From: Brienomyrus brachyistius
Lineage: Eukaryota > Chordata > Actinopteri > Osteoglossiformes > Mormyridae
DNA length: 64,000 bases
Assembly (NCBI RefSeq): GCF_023856365.1
Contig: NW_026042411.1
Span: 124,001 to 188,000, forward strand
Reading direction: 5' to 3'
Shown here: positions 46,539-59,670 of the stretch, piece by piece
Position numbering within the stretch: the first letter of the stretch is position 1
Layout: each line of letters starts with the position of its first letter
Notes under the pieces: generated by a model
Told to the model about the DNA's origin: nothing
Database searches by the model: none
What the model saw: the letters and a program-made list of their open reading frames with translations, nothing else
Position numbers and translations under genes: made by a program

Positions 46539-48726
46539 TCAGCCATCAGAAACAGCCAGACGGTCTCCTTCAGCTTCTTTAGTGTCCTTGGAAGCCAAGG
46601 CAGTTTTAGGTCTGAGAAGAGGTTTATCAGAAGGACACATATTACGTCGTTTGTCCTGAAATGTAACATGGGGAGGAAAAGTTAAGCGGTTTAGTCAGAT
46701 TGGAGTCGTTTATTCAGCAGTGGCAGCGCCAGTGACTTAATGCTACAGGTGCTATAGGGGAGTGAGATTATTTAGACCGGGTGCTTTAGCTTTTCAGCTT
46801 ATGTAGATGGTGTATAGAAGCACACAGCACGATAAGCTACAGCATGGATAAAATAGGATAAAATATGAAATTCTAACGTCTAGCTCACAGAGCCTCTATG
46901 TGTACTTTGAAGAAAAAATACACTACAAGTATGCTGTAAAAACCGCAAAAATGTCTTACACAATATACAGATTTTACAGATAGTTAAAGAAAAAATGAAA
47001 CCAATATTTTGGGGGTGCTGTGGGGGTACTATGGTCATTGGAGGAGGAGCTAGAGCCCCCCCCCCCAAGCTTTTCCTTGGTGCTGCCACTGTTGTTCAGA
47101 TTAAAAGTAACATTGTCATTAATAAACAGTACTCTGATCAAATTTTTGCATGTACAAACACAATCAAAGTTTAACCACATGTTTAGACACAATTCACACA
47201 CCTGTTACATTTCCATAATGCTAAGACTCTCTACACTTACTTCATCCACTTTCTTGTTTGGTACACAGTCATTTGATGGATGTGTAAGATCATTACCAGA
47301 CCGTCTGCTGCAAACTCTACAGTTAATGAATGGCTGCAAAAACACACAGACACACAAAAACAGTATTTAAAGAGTGGTGGGCAATAAATACAGTGAGAGA
47401 AGGTGTAGTAAAGATATATCTAATGATTTAAGGCAGAGCTGCTGGAGTGCAGGGTTTAATGACACAGAACAATTTTAGAGGAAAGAGCTTCCAAAGCAGG
47501 GTCACCATAAGGCTATATTATACAAAGCAAGTTCATCTAAAAGTATGAACAACAAATCCCGTTTAACTGAACACTGCTCTGTATTAAAATACTGTCCTCC
47601 GATCAAGCTAAGTGGTCCTGTAGTTCACTATTTAAAGAGGTAAATTTAAAGGGTAATTCACACTGCACATCTACCCTGCTCTGACCAGGTTTAATTACTG
47701 GCTTTCTAATTAAAACAAGAGTTAAGTCCTGCCCTTTCACCACAAAACACCACACTGCCATTTAAGGCTGATTTCAACAATGAGTTTTAGTTAACCTGGC
47801 TCGATTGAGTTAACTCTGGGTATGTAAAACCCGCTTTGTAGTACAGCCCACAGGTCTTTAAATAAGGCCAGCTAGGGTTCATAGCTCGAAGCATAATCTA
47901 CAGGTCACCCCTCAGATGATTAGCATTTGCTTCTGCCTGGTAATCCAGCCTTTAAGCCTGTAAACCTACTAAAATTTGAGAATAAGGTGAAGGAACTGGC
48001 TCTTTGAGGCCACCTATGTATTTGTTACTTTATTGTTGGCTAACTTTCCCCCGCAGGGCATCAAAAAAGTTAACATGAACCTAAATTAATTTGCTAACTG
48101 ATATGTCCAATGCTCACAGTCACAGTGACTCTTTACTTACCCTCTTGTCCATGAAAATACAGTCAGCCCGATGGTCTGTTGCAGTTGACTTTGGACATTT
48201 TGTTGCTCTCAAGAGAATCTCAATGTCAATGTATTCACTGCTGATCTAAATCACATAAACACGTTATATACAAAATTGCCTACAACTGTTTTAAAGGCAA
48301 TATAACAAACAATAATCACCCAAAAAATGGCAAACTGTCACAGACTTGACTGCAGCAGATTCAGAGAGAAACTGTGAGAAGGTAAAATTGACCAGGGCTG
48401 AGATATACAACCATCACTTTCATTGTGAAGAGACATTAAGCATCATATGCATTGAAATTAAAACATCAAAATCAATGTGATACTCATTAGTTCAGCTTGC
48501 AGATGATGAAAGTTTCACACTTTTGTAAACACTTTCTCAGCAGTTACCTTCGGACGGCCCTGGATGTTATAGAAATTCATGTGCTGACGGGTTCCTTGAT
48601 GAGCATTTTCGACTGCGAGTTTAATGGCCGTCTTGTGAGTGCAGGGAGACTGTGGTAATCTTGCTGGGCCTCTGTGGAGATAAGCAGAGCTCCATAAGCC
48701 AAAACCAGAAGCAGCAGGCGGGTCAT
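46539..48726 (-). CDS. rarres2-like: Chemerin (rarres2)-like gene, unit 2 copy, same frame disruption
   Basis: Exons at 48726-48548, 48245-48141, 47333-47241 and 46655-46539 have the same sequence and splice sites as unit 1. The register break in exon 1 (about 48641-48643) is also the same, so it predates the duplication or was spread by conversion. Intron 2 contains 18 extra bases at 47601-47618 (GATCAAGCTAAGTGGTCC) not found in unit 1. A CC at both ends of that segment suggests slippage or short-homology deletion in unit 1. Confidence 0.65.
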
Positions 48727-48872
48727 CTTCCTCTCAGCTTTGAAGGGAGAAGCAGGACTGAGGACACTGATCTGTGGTCCCCTTATCCAGCACGTCCAGG
48801 GGCGTGTCCTTCACTCGAAACAAACAGACCTTTGAACAACATTGGAAAACTCTTCAGGATGAATTGAGGCAG

Positions 48873-49050
48873 GTGGTCAAGTGGGTTTATTGTTATTTCA
48901 GCAATATACACAGTACACAGTGAAAGGAAACATTGTTCCTCCTGGACCACGGTGCAACACAAAGAAGAAAAACAGAAACAACACAAGATGACACAAGTGC
49001 GGGCAAGATAGAACTATACAGAGTGAAAGGAGCACAAACAGAGGGAGAAA
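48873..49050. repeat. Interspersed retroposon-like tail at the unit 2/3 junction
   Basis: Counterpart of 25395-25572. Confidence 0.5.
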
Positions 49051-49458
49051 GTGCAAGATAAACACAAGAGCAACAATACAATACTACAGGACAAGACAGC
49101 GCAGTCAAGAACACAGAGTGCAGCCAGAGCTAACCTGAATAGGGGCATCAAGGTTGCCAGGCAGGCAGAGAAACAGAAAATAGAGGTCTACTTCACATAC
49201 AACAACCCACAGTGGGTGTGGCAGGGAATACAACACATTACAAACTTCAAAGGCAACAACACCGTCACTGTTAACAGCAACGCCCTTTTAGCAAAGGAGC
49301 TAAACAGCTTCTTTGCTCGTCTGGAGGAACACAGAGCAGACATAGCCACACTGCCCCCTCCCCCAATCTCCAGCACTCACAGACTCCCTCTGCAGGAACA
49401 CCACGCGAGAAGGCACATTGCATCTCTAGGTGTGTGGAGTTTAAGACAAGGCAAGTGA
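49051..49458 (+). pseudogene. LINE ORF2 fragment, unit 3 copy
   Basis: Identical in translation to 92-499. Confidence 0.6.
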
Positions 49459-49478
49459 TGCTACGATAATATAATTCC

Positions 49479-50149
49479 TTGGTAAGACCCCACCTAGAAT
49501 ATTGTGTGCGGGTTTGGTTACCATACCTTAAGAAGGACATTGCTGCCTTGGAAAAGGTGCAACGTAGGGCAACGAGAATGATTCCTGGTCTTAGAGGAAT
49601 GTCTAATGAGGAGAGGTTAGCTGAGCTGAATCTGTTTAGCCTCGAGCAAAGGAGACTAAGGGGGGACATAATCCAGGTGTTTAAGATTCTAACAGGTCTG
49701 GATGCTGTTCAGCCAAATGGCTATTTCAATGTTAGTTTAAATACCAGAACTCGTGGCCATAAGTGGAAATTAGCTGGAGAACATTTTAAAACGAATTTGA
49801 TGAAGCATTTCTGTACACAGCGTGTAGTTAGAGTATGGAATAGTCTTCCTGTTATTGTAACACAAGCTAAAACCCTGGGTTCTTTTAAATCAGAGCTAGA
49901 TAAGATTTTTGAGCTATTAGCTAAGTTCTCCTCAAAGGAGCTTGATGGGCCGAATGGCCTCCTCTCATTTGTAAATCTCTTTGGTTCTTATGAGTCAGCT
50001 TACAGAGATGAGGTCCAGAAACTGATAGGTTGGAGTTCAGCAAACAATTTGGCACTAAACAGCACAAAGACAAAGGAATCACTGACTTCAGGAAGGATGG
50101 AGGCGACACTGGCCTGCCTAGATGGATGGATGGATGTTTTTATTGACAT
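49479..50149 (+). pseudogene. LINE RT C-terminal composite, unit 3 copy
   Basis: Identical in translation to 520-1190. Confidence 0.75.
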
Positions 50150-50222
50150 TGTAAGTACAATGAGATTTAGTTTGGAACGCGCCAGCAGCTACACAGTATA
50201 TTTACAATTATATAGATTGTGA

Positions 50223-52371
50223 GGCATAAAATAAGGTGTGAGTAATATAACATAACGACATAATATAAGTAATCATTAATTAATCATTACAGATGGTATG
50301 AGGTGTGAACCGCTAGGCTGCTATGGCATGTTTGGTATCAAACCGATGGAAAATCACTCCAGTTTCCAAATCTGGTCAGTGGTTACCACGAAAGTGAATA
50401 TATCAAAAGTTACACCAGCCTAACGAAAATCATCAATACAAGGGAAATCACTCTGGTCATAAATCTCAAAAGGACTGATACAGACCCCCTTCCGAAAGCC
50501 CGCCAAATGGATGGTCAGCCATTGGTCCAGGAGTCGAATTCCTGGTCACTCCTATTCACGAACTTTACACTATAAAACCTGGCACCTCAGAACAAAGCCA
50601 GGAGAGGAGAAACAGAAGGGAGGAGAAAACAAAAGACCATCAGCACGAAGAGAGGCAGAGAACATCAGCCCAAGAGAAGAGAAGCCCACAAGAAGCCCTC
50701 CTGAAGCCTATCAGTGAAGACCCAGCTGGACAGAGAACTGCAACCAAGCCCAAGCTTCACCAGGAGAGGGAATCAGAGGGGCTCCACTCCAACAACCGCT
50801 GCAAACACCGCGCCTCCCTGAGTGCCATCACCCATCAGCTCATCAGCCTCCGCAACCAACTGCCAAGACCCCCCCCCCCCCACTCTGCAACCAAGTAAAC
50901 AAACTTCCTTTCATTTATAACAACCTAAACTCCTATTCACCTGCTATATTACTTTAGGACAGTATTTCCACAAATTGCTTGCTTTGCAGAACAGTATTTT
51001 CCCTTTTAAGGTTACTCATTTTAAATCTGGTCATTGCATTTTCATGATTACATTGTTTGTGTCCACTCCGTTATTTCGTGTTTATTGTTTGTTAGGTGTA
51101 ATGTCTGTCTTATGTTAGTTATAGGAATAAATGCATGTCTTTTACACAACTTCAGCCTCCGTTCATTGAGTGCTCACAAGAATCCCTGCCTGTGCGATCT
51201 ACGCTCTGAAACCTCAAATTCGCCTGAAATATCGCGAGACTCTCTCTCATTGGCCGTGAGGGGAGCTTCGCTACCGATCGTTTACATTACCTGGTGACGC
51301 AGCTCGTTGGACAAGCCTTCTATTCTAACCCAGGTTATTACGTGATACTGGTTATTAATGAGTTCCATTTAAGTCACACATTAACAGACTCACGGTGTTT
51401 CGCAATTGAGTTTGAGCCGACCATTCAGCATAAAAATTGGTTAATAATCACAAGGCACAAGGTTTAAACTTATTCTGAGCACACAATTTAAACTTTTTAT
51501 GACCGAACGTGCAGTGAAGAAGCGCTACTGTCAACTGGTTGCAAAAGTCGCACTCATGGCAATCTGAAGGCATTTAAGCGGGATCATATGGGCTTATTAT
51601 AGTTATTTTTATTTCTATTATTAGTAGTTATATTATTTTGTTTTATTTTCGGTGATTTCATTGTAGTTCTTTCGTATTAAACTGCAGTAAACTTTAACCC
51701 TATGTCTGACGAGATTCTCAGATGTAGCGCTTTGTTTCCAGGTTCAATTCGGACGAGTGTCTCCGTTTCTATATATCCTGGGAGAGATCTCTCTATTAGC
51801 GAACGGGAATACTTGTTATGAGGTTCTAACCTAAATTATGTTGCGCTTGGACATAAGACCGATAGCTTAGTTACCTATCAGGATCATACTCGTATGTGTG
51901 TGCCTGCTTTAGACAAAGCAAGTTTAACACAACTTTGCGCTGTGAGCCAAGTGTGTGTCATTTAGAAATTGGGAGTCTCCTGTGCTTGAGACCCGCCGTG
52001 GTTAAGCACCATTTGCGACGAGATATAGTGCACTCACAATTTAAATCTGTCGCCGTAACGCGTGCGCCGTCTCGCTTCAGTAATTGTTTTAAGGGGTGAT
52101 GACGAAGATGACGAATTTACTTTCCTGAAGAGGAGCAGGATGGGTCACGCGTTCTGTAAGATTTGTCTCCCACGGGGAAGGAACGATGTCAGTCGGCATG
52201 AAAAATCCAAGTCATTAGTGAATGACAGAGCCGCATGAGTGAACATGAAAAATTAATAGAAAATAAATGACAAATGGTTATTTTATATTTTATATATTTT
52301 ATATATTTATATTTATATTATATTTTATATAATTTATATTATTTTATATTTCCTGTCTTAAAATGTAAGGG
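50223..52371. other. No recognisable gene; LTR-like signals, unit 3 copy
   Basis: Counterpart of 1264-3412. It shares T at 52264 with unit 2. Confidence 0.35.
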
Positions 52372-52645
52372 ATACACATGGTCATTTCCGTTGTTTCCTG
52401 TTTCCTGCGAGAGTGATACTGACTGCTAGCGCGCGAACTTTGAAACCATAGATATCACCTAAATAATAATTCGAGTTAAGTCATTGGGAAAAAGCTTCGC
52501 AAGATTAATAATCCTCCAAAATAAATAAATAAAATTTCCCAGACCCCGACGGATTAATCACCTACGCAAGTACCGACCCACGATCTTCGTTCAATTAAGA
52601 AGGTGCTTCCAGCCTTACAGCCTCAGTTTACGTAAGTACAACGCC

Positions 52646-53323
52646 ATGTCTACTGTTCCGTGTTCTGAGTGTAATATGTTTAGCTATTCTTCTCCAGTCA
52701 TTAGCGGTATTTATACATGTGAGAAGTGTCAGTTAGTCGCTAGACTGACGGAGAAGATTGTAGTGTTAGAGGGACGTATCCGGACGTTACATAACATTCA
52801 GGAGAATGAGAGTTTTATTGACTCAGTATTAGCGGCTCCGGATATGTCCGCGATAGCCAGTAAGTCTCCCCCTGCTCTGGCAGCAGAGCCTTCGCAGCAA
52901 GGCGAGTGGGTGACGACCCGGCGGCATAGTCGCAAATCCAAACCAAACTTACACCGGCACCATTCGCCTATCCGCGTTTCCAACAGGTTCTCCCCACTCA
53001 GTGAAACTCCCACTGAGACGCCTGTTGAAAGTGCTCTAATAATTGGTGATTCTATTCTAAGAAACGTGAGAGTAGCGACTCCAGCGACCATTGTAAATTG
53101 TCTCCCGGGTGCCAGAGCGACCGACATCTCGGCAAATTTAAAAGTGCTGGCTAAAAGTAAACGTAAATACTCTCAGATAGTTATCCACGTCGGCACTAAT
53201 GATGTCCGATTGAGGCAATCGGAGATCACAAAGGCAAATTTTAAAGAGGTGTGCAACATTGCGAAGAAGATGTGTGTGTCAGTAACGTGCTCTGTCCAGA
53301 CTAAAAACTCAAGTCCAGACTAA
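52646..53323 (+). pseudogene. LINE ORF1 with truncated esterase, unit 3 copy
   Basis: Same as 3687-4364 except for a C-to-T change at 52878 that turns one Pro into Leu in the linker (PPALAAEP). Confidence 0.8.
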
Positions 53324-54084
53324 AAACACACCTGTTTAGTTTAGCGTATAGGGACACTAGTTCTAGCCCTAGCTAACTCTTCACTCCCAGGCAGACCTGT
53401 AGTGTGAGGTGTAGAGCTGGGTGGGGATCGGTGCCATTGGCTTTGGATGAACTGGATTGTCAGTGCTGTCACTCTAGCTTTGCAATCTCTTGTGGAACTG
53501 GAGTGCTGACATTTCAGGGACTCCCCATGCCGGCATTCCCACTTGCCTCTCCCTCCTACTGATGCTGCCATAGCCATATCTGCCGGAGCTTGCAGATTGC
53601 ACTTCATATTGTACTCACCTAGCTTTTAGCACTGCCAATAGCCTCCTCTACTATGCCTAATTGTACATTTTATTTCCCCTACTCCTCCTGGGGGTGATGC
53701 CTGGAGACCTCAATCTATCAAGATATCCAGCACACCCGACCACCACCAGTGACGTCCCTGCATCCAGCTCGCCGTTCTGATCTTCCATGTATGACCCGCT
53801 GCCTTACCTCTGGTTGCCTGGCAATTGGAAGAAGACTCGGCTTCGGCATTGGCTTATCTTCCTTGCTCTCCTCTCTCTATTTGACTATCCCTGCCGGCCC
53901 CTGGAGGATGGGCTTCCCCTTTGAGTCTGGTCCCTCTCAAGGTTTCTTCCTTCTAGGGAGTTTTTCCTTGCCACTGTCGCCTATGGCTTACTCACTGGGG
54001 GCTTTGGGTGAGGATACTGTAAAGCGCTTTGAGACAATGTAATGTTGTGATAATGCGCTATATAAAAATAAATTTGTTTGTTTG
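53289..54084 (+). mobile_element. LINE 3' end, unit 3 copy
   Basis: Counterpart of 4330-5125. Confidence 0.65.
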
Positions 54085-54091
54085 TTGTTGT

Positions 54092-55163
54092 TGATACTGG
54101 AGCCTGGTTGCGGTGGTGGGATGGCTCACGGCGGGTGCCGGAAAATTTCCTTTATTTTCAAATCCAAACCTTGACAGGTATGCTGCTGTTCCAAATCATG
54201 GGTGCATGTTACAAGTGCGGAACATATTTTAACTTAGTACTAACTTAGCATCATATTTGATCTGATTCGACTGAATATCCCAGGTTTCCATCTCTCATGC
54301 ATCTGGTGTGACGTGTTTTCAGACTCTCAGGCTGGCGCCTGAGAAACGTCTCACTCCGGCCAGCTGACCAAAGTTGGTAACCTTGGTATTGTGTGTAGGA
54401 GATTCGGTATAACTATAATTTCGTTCTCCATTTGCATGCCCGAAGTGTCTTTAAGTGTTATGTAGTTTTGCCTGAAACGCAAAAATAAAACAAAGCAATT
54501 AAAGCCGATCAGTGGCTCAAATTGTGCTGTAGCGATTGAAGAACTTTTGTCGGAAGTTGGATTCGAACTTGGGATGCCTTACTTGGGAGAACAGAATACC
54601 AGAATAGAGTAGGTTAAGTCCAGCCTTGGCTTCCAAGCTGACGTTTTTCTACATATGTGCTTGTGTATCATGGACAGTAAGAGGGGGCAGGCAAGGAGAG
54701 AATTTCTCTCTTTGGGGATCAATAGAGTGTTGTTATTATAACGTCTAAAAAGTATGATGGTCTGTCGATAAATCAATAACAATATCAATGAAGTCAATGT
54801 TTATCTAAAGGAATCAGAATTCAGGAAAAGCCAGGGGCCGGACCGAGTGTAGGGGGCGTGGCCAGAGACAGCCTGCTGACTGTTCCAAATCATGGGTGCA
54901 TGTTACAAGTCCGGAACATATTTTAACTTAGTACTAACTTAGCATCATATTTGATCTGATTCGACTGAATATCCCAGGTTTCCATCTCTCATGCATCTGG
55001 TGTGACGTGTTTTCAGACTCTCAGGCTGGCGCAAAGAAATCTTACGGGAATTGAACGTCTCACTCCGGTCAGCTGACCAAAGTTGGTAACCTTGGTATTG
55101 TGTGTAGGAGATTCGGTATAACTATAATTTCGTTCTCCATTTACATGCCCGTAGTGTCTTTAA
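54092..55163. repeat. Local module array, unit 3 (no tRNA-like copy)
   Basis: Only one full module start (about 54096) and the partial copy from about 54891 remain. The 1,053 bp between the two module starts of unit 2, which include the tRNA-like sequence, are absent. Confidence 0.85.
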
Positions 55164-55730
55164 CCGGCTGCACAAACTGGATCCGCCTCCATTACGACAC
55201 AACTTTGCCCTTATTGGCTTAAGAATTTAGTCACATACATGACGTATATCTGCTATTTCTCCCGAGAAGCAGGTAAAGCAGTGGTAACTGCTTTGTAGTT
55301 AATTTACCTGGTAAAATTAAGTTTAAATAAATGATATAAATACTGTAATAGTACTCGTGAGCTTTGTTTATTTGTTATTAGTTATTGTAATGTTGCGCTG
55401 CTTTATTTGTTTAATCGTCTAGTCTGTGGAGACATTCAAGTTAATCAAATAAGAATTGCACTGTACACTGTACATGACCATAAAAACTTTGTATCCTTGA
55501 AATAAATGTTTTTGATCTTTTCCTTGGCAGTTATCTTTTTACACAGGGCCTCTATGTACACGATAGTTTTTTTTTTCACGACTAACAGTATGGATCAGGA
55601 GTTGGTTATTGTAAAAGAAGTAATGTGCATGCAGGTGATATTTGTATAGATTTATCCACACCCTTGTAGCAGTGCTGCCATTGCAGTCAGATCTCGCAAA
55701 CTAGGAGTATTAGTTGTCTTTATTTCTCTT

Positions 55731-56391
55731 TATTTCTTGACGCCAACCCTCTCCATTAATCCGGGCTTGGGACTGGCACCTACCTGAGCTGGCTTGCTCC
55801 CTTAAGTGGCTGGGTTAGGCTAAACTATATATATATATTTACCAAGACTACAATAAAACATCTCGAAATGTGTAGTCTAGCAAAACGCAGTTTAAAGAAG
55901 GTAGCCTACCTGGCGAAATTGCAAACAAATTAAGGGCGTTAGGCAGCCTTTAGATCCTACCCATCATGCACTGCAGTTTTTTGCTAATTCCTCAAATGGA
56001 AAACTGTCCATCCATCCATCCATCCATTTTCCAAACCGCTTATCCTACTGGATCGCGGGGGGTCTGGAGCCTATCCCGGAAGCAATGGGCACGAGACAGG
56101 GAACAACTCAGGATGGCGGGCCAGCCCATCGCAGGGCACACTCACACACTATTCACTCACGCATACACTCCTATGGGCAATTTAGCAACTCCAATTAGCC
56201 TCAGCATGTTTTTGGACTGTGGGGGAAACCAGAGTACCCGGAGGAAACCCCACGATGACATGGGTAGAACATGCAAACTCCACACACATGTGACCCAGGT
56301 GGAGACTCGAACCCGGGCCCTAGAGGTGTGAGGCAACAGTGCTAACCACTGCACCACCATGCTGCCCCCTAAATGGAAAACCATTAAATAC
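55731..56391 (+). repeat. Inverted-repeat left arm, unit 3 copy
   Basis: Counterpart of 8788-9448. Its partner arm would lie beyond the provirus. Confidence 0.75.
56005..56370 (-). mobile_element. tRNA-derived SINE, unit 3 copy
   Basis: Same insertion site and flanking duplication as in the other units. Confidence 0.85.
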
Positions 56392-57165
56392 AAAAGGAAA
56401 ACAAAAGTGCTGTAAGACTGTATACTTATGTGTATGTTAGTAAAGGCTGTAGCTGACACAACGGACCCCACTAATTAGAAAGGGGTAATTGTACACATGT
56501 GGCATCCAGTATGTTCTTCTATAACAGTTTTTAAAAAAAAAAAAAAACTCACATTACACAAATTGGCACTATCAAAACGAGGATTATGGGGAAAATGGGG
56601 ACTGTGATGGAGATTACATACACGTGGGCATGGTATTTAGTTTTTTTTAATCTGGTCACCTTCCAGAGTAATTGTAAACTAAAACCATCTTCACCCTATT
56701 TGATTCTTTATAAATGGACAATCAGTCGTGCAGTAAATGGGGGTATAGAGAGACACAGAGCTTGTCTAACAAGAAACCCTGGGAAGCTAACATTAATAGG
56801 GTGGGTATGGATAGCAAAACCATTGATACAGATTACAGATTTATATCTCACCTGAACCCTGGCGGGCTCCGTGCCAATAGGGGTTGGGATTAGGGTTAGT
56901 TAACTTAAGTAGTAATATTGATGTGTATATTCTCCTATTCTCCAGTCAGTGAATCGTGAAACGTAATGTTAATATGTTTCTATACCTATATGTTCTGCTT
57001 AAAAACCCATAAAGGCAAGCACAGTGTTTAGACATTCTGTTACTTAGACTAGTAAACACTAAGATCCTTCAGCTTTCAATTAACCTGACACAACAGTCTA
57101 AACAACAAATGTGTGCCATGTCATTTGTCATCTTTACATCTTGTATCCTTTATATGGTAATTGGA

Positions 57166-57238
57166 TTTTCAAGGTGGAATTGCAGGTCGATCATTTTAAG
57201 GATCTAGATGTAAACCTCCCTGGTGTTGCTTTAATATT
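57166..57238 (+). repeat. 73-bp direct repeat, left copy, unit 3
   Basis: Counterpart of 10223-10295. Its partner is at 58495-58566. Confidence 0.8.
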
Positions 57239-57358
57239 TTTTTTGCACAATTTGCTTCACACACTTCCTCCAGCAGAGAAGCTTACAATACTACACCCCA
57301 CCAAATGACTGGATGATGCCTTTTTATTTAAGGTCTGGCTGTGAGCCTCGATTACCGA

Positions 57359-57855
57359 TACACTATCTTCAGGCTCCTGCCGGGATCAGTCAGTATGGTG
57401 GACCTTTGGAGGAATGGGTACAAAACCATCAGGAAAGTTTGCAGGTGCTTCAAGAGTATGTGAAGGCTTAGTTGGAGGAACAAGCCACACCACGAAATTG
57501 GAAACACAATGAGTTGGTTAATGATTAGGGGTTTGATGAAGGTCAGCTGGTGTGTTTGCGGAACCATGTTCGAGGTAAAATACAGGATCATTGGGATGCC
57601 TGTTTGTATATGGTAGTTCGGTGTCCCCAAGATCAGGGTGCAGTTTACTCTGCAACTCCAATGGAGGGGGACGGGGTTGTCCGTCAAGTTCACCGAACAG
57701 AGTTGCGTCCAGTACCACAGGGGGTTGTTATGTCAGGGGAAGATGTTCTGGTAATGTCTCCTGAGTCTGGGTTGCCCACAGGGGCAACAGAAATGGAATC
57801 GGATGAGGACTCTGTGATTTTACGGGGACAGGGCTGGTGGGAGGGGTCGCAATAG
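57359..57855 (+). pseudogene. Gypsy-type integrase remnant, unit 3 copy
   Basis: Counterpart of 10416-10912, with one nearby substitution (GAAATTGG instead of GAAATCGG at about 57500). Confidence 0.75.
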
Positions 57856-58494
57856 AGCATCCACAAGTAGGCCTCGTATAATGGAGGAGGTTATGTCCCC
57901 CCCGAGGTGTAGAGACCAGTTAAACGTTCGGTGAGGTCCACCACTGGTCATCATACCAACCCTTATAAGTTACCACGGTCAGTGAATGATCGTTCGGTTG
58001 GGGAGGAAGACCAGTGGTTTGGGGATAGAATTCTTAGCTGTGATCGTTGGGTCATCAATTTCATTTTGGGGGATGGATTGTAGCCAGGCAATTATAGGCA
58101 GGTATAGGAACTGCAGTTCGGACTGGAGGCATAGCCGGGGCGAGATGGCTGTGCATGTTCCGATGGTAGGGCATATTGGCAAAGGAGCAGGCACGGGAAA
58201 GACAGGCAGGGTCCTGATAGATTTGGTGGAGCATCGGCGGGCATATTGAATTTGCAGTGTAGCAGCCTTTCTGTTTGCTTGTTTCAGGGGTGAACAATCT
58301 TATCCGCAAAGGGCCGGTGTGTATGCAGGTTTTCGCTGCAACTCCCTAATTAGATTTCTAATTAGAGGACTGATTAGCTGAAGAGTCCTCATACCTGGTT
58401 TTGAAGAGCTGACCTAAAGGTTACCCCAAAAACCTGTTTTTTTTTTGTTTGAATGGGGCAGTGAGTCATGGGGTAAACTACTGTTCTTTAGGGG

Positions 58495-58566
58495 TTTTCA
58501 AGGTGGAATTACGGGTCGATAATTTTAAGGATCAGGTTGTAAACCTCCCTGGTGTTGCTTTAATAT
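58495..58566 (+). repeat. 73-bp direct repeat, right copy, unit 3
   Basis: Counterpart of 11552-11623. Confidence 0.8.
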
Positions 58567-59038
58567 GTTTTATCTGAGGTTGTATCGTGTATTATCAAGC
58601 CAGCCGGCTTAGTGGCCTCGGGAGCGGGGTTTAGTGGGAGCAGCTGGCTAGTTTTATTTTCTTTTTTGTTTGTGTCTTTTTCTTTGTTGTATGTATATTT
58701 TGGGTTCATTATTAGGCAGGCTGGGCCTTTTGGCACCTGTAGTCTGGGTGCTGGATTGCCCATAGGGGTCTTTTTTATTGCTGTGATTTGCTGTGTCATT
58801 CACTAGTGTGATTTGTGCTGGATGTGTTTTTAAGGTTGTGCTGTGGCGTGTACCTGAGCAAACTTTGGGCAACCTGTTCTCTTGTTGGCTTTATTGACAA
58901 AGGGTGGATTAGTCTAATTACGGCCTGCTACAAATAGCTGCATATAACGTATAAAAAAAATCACCTTATGGGTGCTCCGTAGGGTAGCAAGATCTTGAGT
59001 TTTTTTTACAGTACTCGGGTACGTTTTAAAATTTTCGA

Positions 59039-59138
59039 CCAATCAGCAAACATTATTCTGACAGCATAGCTGGGAAACCAATGAAAAGTGAGTGCAACGT
59101 TCTAGAACTTGACTTCGGGTTGACGCTCCCTATAAAAG
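59039..59138 (+). promoter_or_regulatory. Stress-type promoter, unit 3 copy
   Basis: Same four elements and spacing as at 12096-12195. Confidence 0.6.
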
Positions 59139-59229
59139 AGCTGGGTACTGCTTCAAGGCGTTCAGTTGGCGCTACCTCCTGATAGAGTAGCACTGTACGG
59201 CTCTTGTTCCGTAAAACAACATCAAAAGG

Positions 59230-59670
59230 ATGAAAAAAAAAACAATATTTAAAGAAGACGAAAAAAATCAATTTTTAAAGAAGACGAAAAAAACATCGTC
59301 TAAAAAAATAAGCCAAAAAAATAATATCCGAAGAAGGAAAAACATGCAAAGTAAAAAAAAACAAACAAAAATAAAAAACAATATCCAAAGAAGAAGGAAA
59401 AAAACATCCAAAGGGAGAAAAGAAGAACTGAAGGGCCAACGAGGTAGGAGGAAATACAAATTTCGTTTCAGCACCGTTGGAGTGCCAAGCCGTGAAAAGC
59501 ATTTGGCCAGAAGACAAGGTAAGTGTTGTATCTGTTATTTTAAAACAGCGCTTTTCAAAATGCTGCTTTATAATCGTTTGAGATCGTTAGCCAGTGTGAC
59601 AGCTGAAGGCTTTTTGAGTTTACCAACATAAAGTTTTATTTCTGTATTAGGACATTGTCAGGAACAATGA
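59230..59670 (+). CDS. Lysine/arginine-rich hypothetical protein, unit 3 copy
   Basis: Exon 1 59230-59518 and exon 2 from 59651, unchanged from unit 1. Confidence 0.35.

Larger units (their letters stand above)
25482..48959. repeat. Tandem segmental repeat, unit 2 (23,478 bp)
   Basis: This is the second unit, co-linear with unit 1. The offset is 25,481 up to about 6100 of unit 1, 24,518 from about 7160 to 13840, 23,460 from about 18900 to 24130, and 23,478 to the end. These steps mark a 963-bp loss in the tRNA-like module region, a net 1,058-bp loss across the satellite plus Tc1 block, and an 18-bp gain in a chemerin-like intron. Confidence 0.97.
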
